NCBI GenBank assembly: GCA_003661125.1
Contig: QMVO01000073.1
Location: 1 to 7,650, forward strand
Length of the DNA: 7,650 nt
DNA from: Methanosarcinales archaeon
Lineage (GTDB): Archaea; Halobacteriota; Syntropharchaeia; Alkanophagales; Methanospirareceae
Direction of reading: 5' to 3'
Below, in pieces: positions 6,235 through 7,650 of this stretch (positions are counted from its first letter, which is position 1; every line of letters starts with the position of its first letter). A program made the position numbers and the translations under genes. The notes below the pieces were generated by a model. The model had not been told where the DNA came from. It ran no database searches and saw only the letters and a list, made by a program, of their open reading frames with translations.

Positions 6235-7533
6235 ATGAAATACGTGATTTTAATAGGTGACGGGATGGCGGATTATCCAATTCCTGAGCGTGATAACAAG
6301 ACCGCTTTACAAACCGCATCCACGCCGAACCTGGATTTCATCGCTACTGAGGGCATGTGCGGCGAGGTGCAAACAATATCCAAGGGAATGGATGCCGGGA
6401 GTGATATTGCCATCCTCTCCATTCTCGGATACGACCCTGCGAGATATTACACGGGAAGGGGTCCACTGGAAGCGCTGGGTATGCACATACCCCTTGATGA
6501 AGGGGATATAGCGTTTAGATGCAACCTCGTAACCGAGAATAGAGGGCGGTTAGAGGATTACAGTGGCGGGCATATAACAAACGGAGAGGCGAAGGGATTA
6601 ATAGAAGCGCTGAATGAAGAATTAAGGGTAAAAGAGGAAGAGGAAAAGAAGGGTTGGCAAATTGATTTTTATCCGGGAATGAGCTATCGAAATGTTCTGG
6701 TTCTCAAATCCAAAGATTATGATCTCGGGAACGAGAAAGAAATTGGAGGGGCGCCTCCGCATGATATAATTGGCGCACGAGTAGAGGAAGAACTGCCGAA
6801 AGAGGAGATATTGCGGAATATCGTGCTTGCTTCAAGGGAAATATTGGAAAAGCACGAAATAAACGTGGAAAGAGCCTCGAAGGGCAAAAAAAAGGCGAAT
6901 ATGATCTGGCTCTGGAGCGGTGGTAGGAAGCCCACGATGCCGGAATTCAGAGAGATGTATGGAGTAAGTGGTTCGGTGATTTCTGCTGTTTTTCTTTTAA
7001 AAGGTGTTGGGAGGTGCGTAGGCTTAGATGTGATAGATGTACCCGGCGCTACGGGGTATATTGACACAAATTACGCGGGCAAAGCGGAATATGCGTTAAG
7101 GAGCTTAAAAGATCACGATTTTGTTCTGGTTCACGTTGAAGCGCCTGATGAGGCAGCGCATATCGGCGATATAGACATGAAAGTGAAAGCGATAGAAGAT
7201 TTCGATGCGTTGGTGGTGGGTAAGATGTTGGGAGGGTTAGAAGATGAATTTGCAGATGAGGGTTATAAAGTATTAGCCATGTCTGATCACTACACTCCGG
7301 TATCGTTGAAGACGCACACAAAAGAGCCGGTGCCTTTTGCGATATATCGGTCGCAAGCACAGGTCAGAGAACAAAATAAACAGGAAGGGGGGAGAGTGAG
7401 AGGAAGAAGGAAGGATGGTGGTTTTGATGAAGTGTCCGCAAGAAAGAGTGATTTAGGCGTGTTAGATGCACGAGCAGGAGATTTAATGCATTACTTCTTT
7501 ACACACAACCGTTCTTTAGAAAAGAAAGCTTGA
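6235..7533 (+). CDS. apgM: 2,3-bisphosphoglycerate-independent phosphoglycerate mutase, archaeal type
   Basis: ApgM interconverts 3- and 2-phosphoglycerate in glycolysis and gluconeogenesis; it belongs to the alkaline phosphatase superfamily and needs two metal ions. The 432-residue product shows the metal-binding start ILIGDGMAD (5-13, D9). The nucleophile is S56 in GSDIAILS, and YYTGRGPLEALG is at 71-82. The later metal ligands are in VEAPDEAAH (D305, H309) and SDH (D351, H352), with H361 in THTKEPVPF. The end FDEVSARKSDLG / AGDLMHYFF is typical. Between the conserved PVPFAIY and FDEVSA blocks there is a basic, low-complexity stretch around 378-395 (about half Arg/Lys/Gly) that looks longer than usual for this loop. 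AAAAGGAAGG abuts the ATG, too close for a normal Shine-Dalgarno spacing, so translation may be nearly leaderless. Confidence 0.95.
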   Translation: MKYVILIGDGMADYPIPERDNKTALQTASTPNLDFIATEGMCGEVQTISKGMDAGSDIAILSILGYDPARYYTGRGPLEALGMHIPLDEGDIAFRCNLVTENRGRLEDYSGGHITNGEAKGLIEALNEELRVKEEEEKKGWQIDFYPGMSYRNVLVLKSKDYDLGNEKEIGGAPPHDIIGARVEEELPKEEILRNIVLASREILEKHEINVERASKGKKKANMIWLWSGGRKPTMPEFREMYGVSGSVISAVFLLKGVGRCVGLDVIDVPGATGYIDTNYAGKAEYALRSLKDHDFVLVHVEAPDEAAHIGDIDMKVKAIEDFDALVVGKMLGGLEDEFADEGYKVLAMSDHYTPVSLKTHTKEPVPFAIYRSQAQVREQNKQEGGRVRGRRKDGGFDEVSARKSDLGVLDARAGDLMHYFFTHNRSLEKKA

Positions 7534-7584
7534 CCGTAGGTAAGGGATTGCATCCGCGCTTACTCGCAAGTCCACGCAGAAAAT

Positions 7585-7612
7585 CGATTTCCCAAAATCG
7601 CTTCTTCTTTTA
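7585..7612 (+). terminator. Small stem-loop with T-rich tail downstream of apgM
   Basis: CGATTT at 7585-7590 and AAATCG at 7595-7600 form a perfect 6 bp stem with a four-base loop, followed by CTTCTTCTTTTATTTAT. Archaeal termination relies mainly on T-rich runs, so this could end the apgM transcript about 70 bases after its stop. Nothing else in 7534-7650 could be identified. There is no tRNA fold, and the ATG at 7645 near the edge has no ribosome site, although it could open a gene beyond the window. Confidence 0.3.
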
Positions 7613-7650
7613 TTTATAGCTTAAAAATTAAATCCATCCATTCCATGAAC

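Noticed and set aside
7534..7650. Possible tRNA or small RNA on the minus strand, downstream of a CTATAAATAAAAG motif at 7620-7608
   Set aside because: No acceptor/T-arm pairing, no D/T loop consensus and no C/D box could be found. A 20-codon ORF there (ATG near 7552) only runs into apgM antisense.
1..7650. CRISPR arrays, insertion sequences, prophage, toxin-antitoxin or defence-system genes
   Set aside because: I found no short repeats with regular spacers, no transposase or integrase motifs and no terminal inverted repeats. The only defence-related trace is the methyltransferase tail at the left end.

Overview
The window reads as a stretch of a euryarchaeal chromosome. Every complete gene belongs to an archaeal family: a Rad50 ATPase with a zinc hook, a RadA recombinase with an N-terminal helix-hairpin-helix domain, a pyruvoyl-dependent arginine decarboxylase, a CBS/zinc-ribbon protein and an archaeal-type cofactor-independent phosphoglycerate mutase. 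TATA-like elements precede several genes. The GG-F-ETGD linker of RadA resembles Methanosarcina-type RadA as I remember it, so a member of the Methanomicrobia sensu lato (methanogen or methanotroph-related, possibly ANME-like) is my best guess. This is inference, because no marker RNA is present.

Layout: positions 1-160 hold debris on the minus strand. It comprises the last ~27 codons of an Eco57I/type IIG-like DNA methyltransferase that has lost its body, and an apparently frameshifted start of another ORF that runs off the window. Rad50 fills 160-2919 on the minus strand. A 77 bp divergent gap follows, then a two-gene plus-strand unit: a PfkB-family kinase (2997-3974) and arginine decarboxylase PdaD (3991-4518). 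RadA (4596-5543) has its own TATA element and Shine-Dalgarno site. It converges on a minus-strand CBS/zinc-ribbon gene (5592-6164), which is divergent from apgM (6235-7533). The last 117 bases contain no gene, only a small stem-loop followed by a T-rich run.

Functionally, the window brings together two double-strand-break repair proteins (Rad50 for end processing, RadA for strand exchange), the first step of polyamine/agmatine synthesis, one step of central carbon metabolism, and a probable energy-sensing regulator. No single pathway joins them and I see no new multi-gene system. The most notable sequence features are tandem repeats of identical length (58 residues) in both arms of the Rad50 coiled coil, a rad50 with no mre11 on either side, and the methyltransferase remnant directly abutting the rad50 stop codon.
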